The notes under the pieces are model-generated. The model was not told the DNA's origin. It saw nothing but the letters and a program-made list of their open reading frames with translations, and did no database searches. From positions 1-14,781 of the forward strand of contig JAAYZQ010000137.1 of NCBI GenBank assembly GCA_012514775.1: a DNA stretch of 14,781 bases, given 5' to 3'. Position 1 is the stretch's first letter; every line of letters begins with the position of its first letter. The DNA is from Anaerolineaceae bacterium. GTDB lineage: Bacteria; Chloroflexota; Anaerolineae; JAAYZQ01. This document shows, piece after piece, positions 13,377 to 14,781 of this stretch. The position numbers were made by a program, and so were the translations under genes.

Positions 13377-14216
13377 TCACGTCTCCTGGAGCTGCCGCGT
13401 CCAGCGCGCGATGGACACCGGGATGACGGGTGTCTCGCCGGCCGGCGTGCGGCGCATGGCGTCGATGGCCTCCGGGGGCAGCCGCAGCAGATTCCGCATC
13501 GTCGCCCGGGCCTGTTCCGGGTCGCGGCGCGTAACGGCCTCCAGGATCGCCTGCAGGTAGGCGGTCTCGGCGCGCGTGGCGGCCTCGGCCGCCCGGACGG
13601 GGCCCTCGTCCTCGGCCACCCAACTGCGCAGGGCGCGCAGGCGCAGGAGCGCCGGCCCCAACTGGCGAAGGACCTCGTTGTGCGTGGCGTCTAGCACTGC
13701 CAGCATGACCGACCGCGAGCCTTCGCGCAGATGCTCGCGCTCACCAGGGGTGGTCTCTCCCCTGGCCCAGCGGGACTGGTAGTCGGCAAAGCGGGCCGCG
13801 TAGGCGTCCACCGCAGCCGTCAGCCGCTCCACGTCCTCGTCCGTCGCCGCCGTGGCCGCCAGGGCCACGGCCTCGGGCAGCAGCAGCTGCTCGAACTGCT
13901 CCACGTCCCAGGCCGTGGCGCCGGCCCGGCGCAGGGCCAGCAGGAGGGCCTCGCCAAAGGCCTCCGTCTGAGAGCCGGTGACGAACACGCCCTTGCCGTG
14001 CTGGACGTCGACCAGGCCCTGGGCCATGAGGATGCGCGTCGCGTCGCGCACCACGCTGCGGCTCACGCCGAGCTGCGCCGCCAGCTCGGCCTCGGTGGGC
14101 AGGCCGGCCCCCGGCTCCAGGTCGCCAAGCAGGATGGACTCACGGATGGCCCCGGCGACCTGTTCAGCCAGCGTCTGCCGTTTGATCGGGCTCGACAAGG
14201 GTGAGGCTTGAGACAT
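13377..14216 (-). CDS. GntR-family transcriptional regulator, FadR/FCD subfamily
   Basis: A 279-residue DNA-binding regulator. Residues about 11-82 are the GntR winged helix: LAEQVAGAIRESILLGDLEPGAGLPTE-type opening, recognition helix in VSRSVVRDATRILMAQGLV, and wing HGKGVFV. Residues about 95-235 form an all-helical effector domain of the FCD type (QLLLPEAVALAATAA, then helices to about 240). The FCD family usually has a D-x3-H near the middle that binds metal; here the equivalent region reads EHLREGSRSVMLAVLDATHNEVL, so that site seems altered and metal or carboxylate binding is uncertain. The ATG at 14216 has AGGAG 10 bases upstream. The gene overlaps the transporter gene by 53 bases, so the two are co-transcribed, and the regulator most likely controls that operon in response to a transported small molecule. 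Confidence 0.9.
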   Translation of the reverse strand: MSQASPLSSPIKRQTLAEQVAGAIRESILLGDLEPGAGLPTEAELAAQLGVSRSVVRDATRILMAQGLVDVQHGKGVFVTGSQTEAFGEALLLALRRAGATAWDVEQFEQLLLPEAVALAATAATDEDVERLTAAVDAYAARFADYQSRWARGETTPGEREHLREGSRSVMLAVLDATHNEVLRQLGPALLRLRALRSWVAEDEGPVRAAEAATRAETAYLQAILEAVTRRDPEQARATMRNLLRLPPEAIDAMRRTPAGETPVIPVSIARWTRQLQET

Positions 14217-14781
14217 GGCGTTTCTCCTCTCGCCCGGGCAGGGCGTCGATGCTCAGGTACAGGCCCAATGATAACACCAATACCACCCCTCCGGCAAACC
14301 AGGCAACGCCGACGGAGGTCTGTTCGGCCAGGTAGCTCAGGCCGGCGCTGCCCAGGATGCTGCCCAGGTAGACGACGAGCGATTCCAGGGACAGCATCGA
14401 CGAGCGTTGCTCCGACGGAATCTCGGCGTTCATCATGGTGGCGTGGGGCGAGTTGACAACGCCCATGCCCAGGTACACCCACCAGAACAGCAGGATCGCC
14501 GGCACGGGAGCCACCTGCAGCGCCAGAAAGACGAGGCCCAGGCCGCGCAGCCCCTGAAAGAGCGCGGCGGCCAGCCCGTGGCGCCCCTTGAGCAGGCGCA
14601 GCAAGGGGGTGGACAGCAGGTTGCCGGCCATGCCGGCAAAAAAGTTGCCGCCCATGATCAGCCCGAAGAGCAGCGTGCGGCCCTCGCTGCCCCCCAGCAG
14701 CCCGGCAAAGTGGGGCTGCCACAGGGCCTCCAGGCTGGTCAGCACCAGGCCGCTGGCAAAGGACACCGCCAGCAGGCGCAC
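14164..14781 (-). CDS. MFS transporter, C-terminal half (5' end outside window)
   Basis: The frame runs off the right edge, so only the last 205 residues are visible. The first visible codon is GTG and need not be a start. About six hydrophobic segments can be seen, among them LLAVSFASGLVLTSLEALW, FGLIMGGNFFAGMAGNLL, LVFLALQVAPVPAILLFWW and WFAGGVVLVLSLGLYL. The loop MMNAEIPSEQRSSMLSLESLVVYLG matches the TM10-TM11 region of drug or sugar exporters in the major facilitator superfamily, where promoters of the class carry NxxxPxxxRxxxLS. The protein ends in a short hydrophilic tail (EEKRHVSSLTLVEPDQTADAG) encoded within the overlap with the GntR gene. Substrate and direction of transport cannot be read from this half. 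Confidence 0.85.
   Translation of the reverse strand: MRLLAVSFASGLVLTSLEALWQPHFAGLLGGSEGRTLLFGLIMGGNFFAGMAGNLLSTPLLRLLKGRHGLAAALFQGLRGLGLVFLALQVAPVPAILLFWWVYLGMGVVNSPHATMMNAEIPSEQRSSMLSLESLVVYLGSILGSAGLSYLAEQTSVGVAWFAGGVVLVLSLGLYLSIDALPGREEKRHVSSLTLVEPDQTADAG

Noticed and set aside
12331..13623. 430-codon minus-strand frame spanning the acyltransferase and the end of the GntR gene
   Set aside because: It runs across the acyltransferase promoter and its translation is low-complexity Arg/Pro/Gly; the other frame encodes the HX4D acyltransferase.

Overview
The window is high-GC DNA with short intergenic gaps. All genes lie on the minus strand except the peroxiredoxin gene at the left end. The most telling taxonomic clue is the secreted beta-helix protein: its C-terminus ends in the tail IYLPLVLR after a DLGADEY segment, a combination common in Chloroflexota (Anaerolineae and relatives). 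The 7TM-GAF-GAF-PAS hybrid kinase and the two-subunit 2-oxoacid:ferredoxin oxidoreductase with its own ferredoxin fit that placement. The assignment is an inference; there is no rRNA or marker gene here.

Layout from left to right. (1) 1-440 has no convincing gene but holds three different inverted-repeat structures. (2) 498-956 (+) is a Bcp-type peroxiredoxin with its own promoter. (3) 1066-4026 (-) is a compact redox operon, korA-korB-ferredoxin, with a promoter at 4108-4137 and a terminator hairpin at 1021-1053 in the convergent gap with the peroxiredoxin. (4) 4172-5845 (-) is a secreted parallel beta-helix protein with a strong promoter whose spacer carries a palindrome. (5) 6094-12014 (-) is a likely three-gene transcription unit: SAM methyltransferase, GH3-like adenylate-forming enzyme, large hybrid histidine kinase. 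(6) 12351-13091 (-) is a PlsC-type acyltransferase preceded by a possible 16-codon leader ORF that overlaps its start as ATGA. (7) 13377-14781 (-) is an MFS transporter (5' end outside the window) overlapping a GntR/FCD regulator.

How they may work together: KorA/KorB oxidise a 2-oxoacid to an acyl-CoA and pass electrons to the adjacent ferredoxin. That ferredoxin has an unusual cluster-I loop (CxxDxxC). The neighbouring peroxiredoxin could protect such oxygen-sensitive chemistry, but its convergent orientation gives no direct link. The methyltransferase, GH3-like enzyme and kinase look co-transcribed, and their joint role is unknown. The GntR protein probably regulates the MFS gene that it overlaps.

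Regulatory signals are unusually legible. Four minus-strand promoters share an extended -10 (TGn-TATACT three times, TGn-TACACT once) and a TTGCCT or TTGACT -35 at 17-18 bp. Three of them sit about 160-210 nt upstream of the first start codon, so the leaders are long. I did not find a mobile element, CRISPR array, tRNA, rRNA or clear riboswitch. I did not find a convincingly new multi-gene system; the best leads are the ferredoxin loop, the GH3-like cassette and the palindromic or leader elements.
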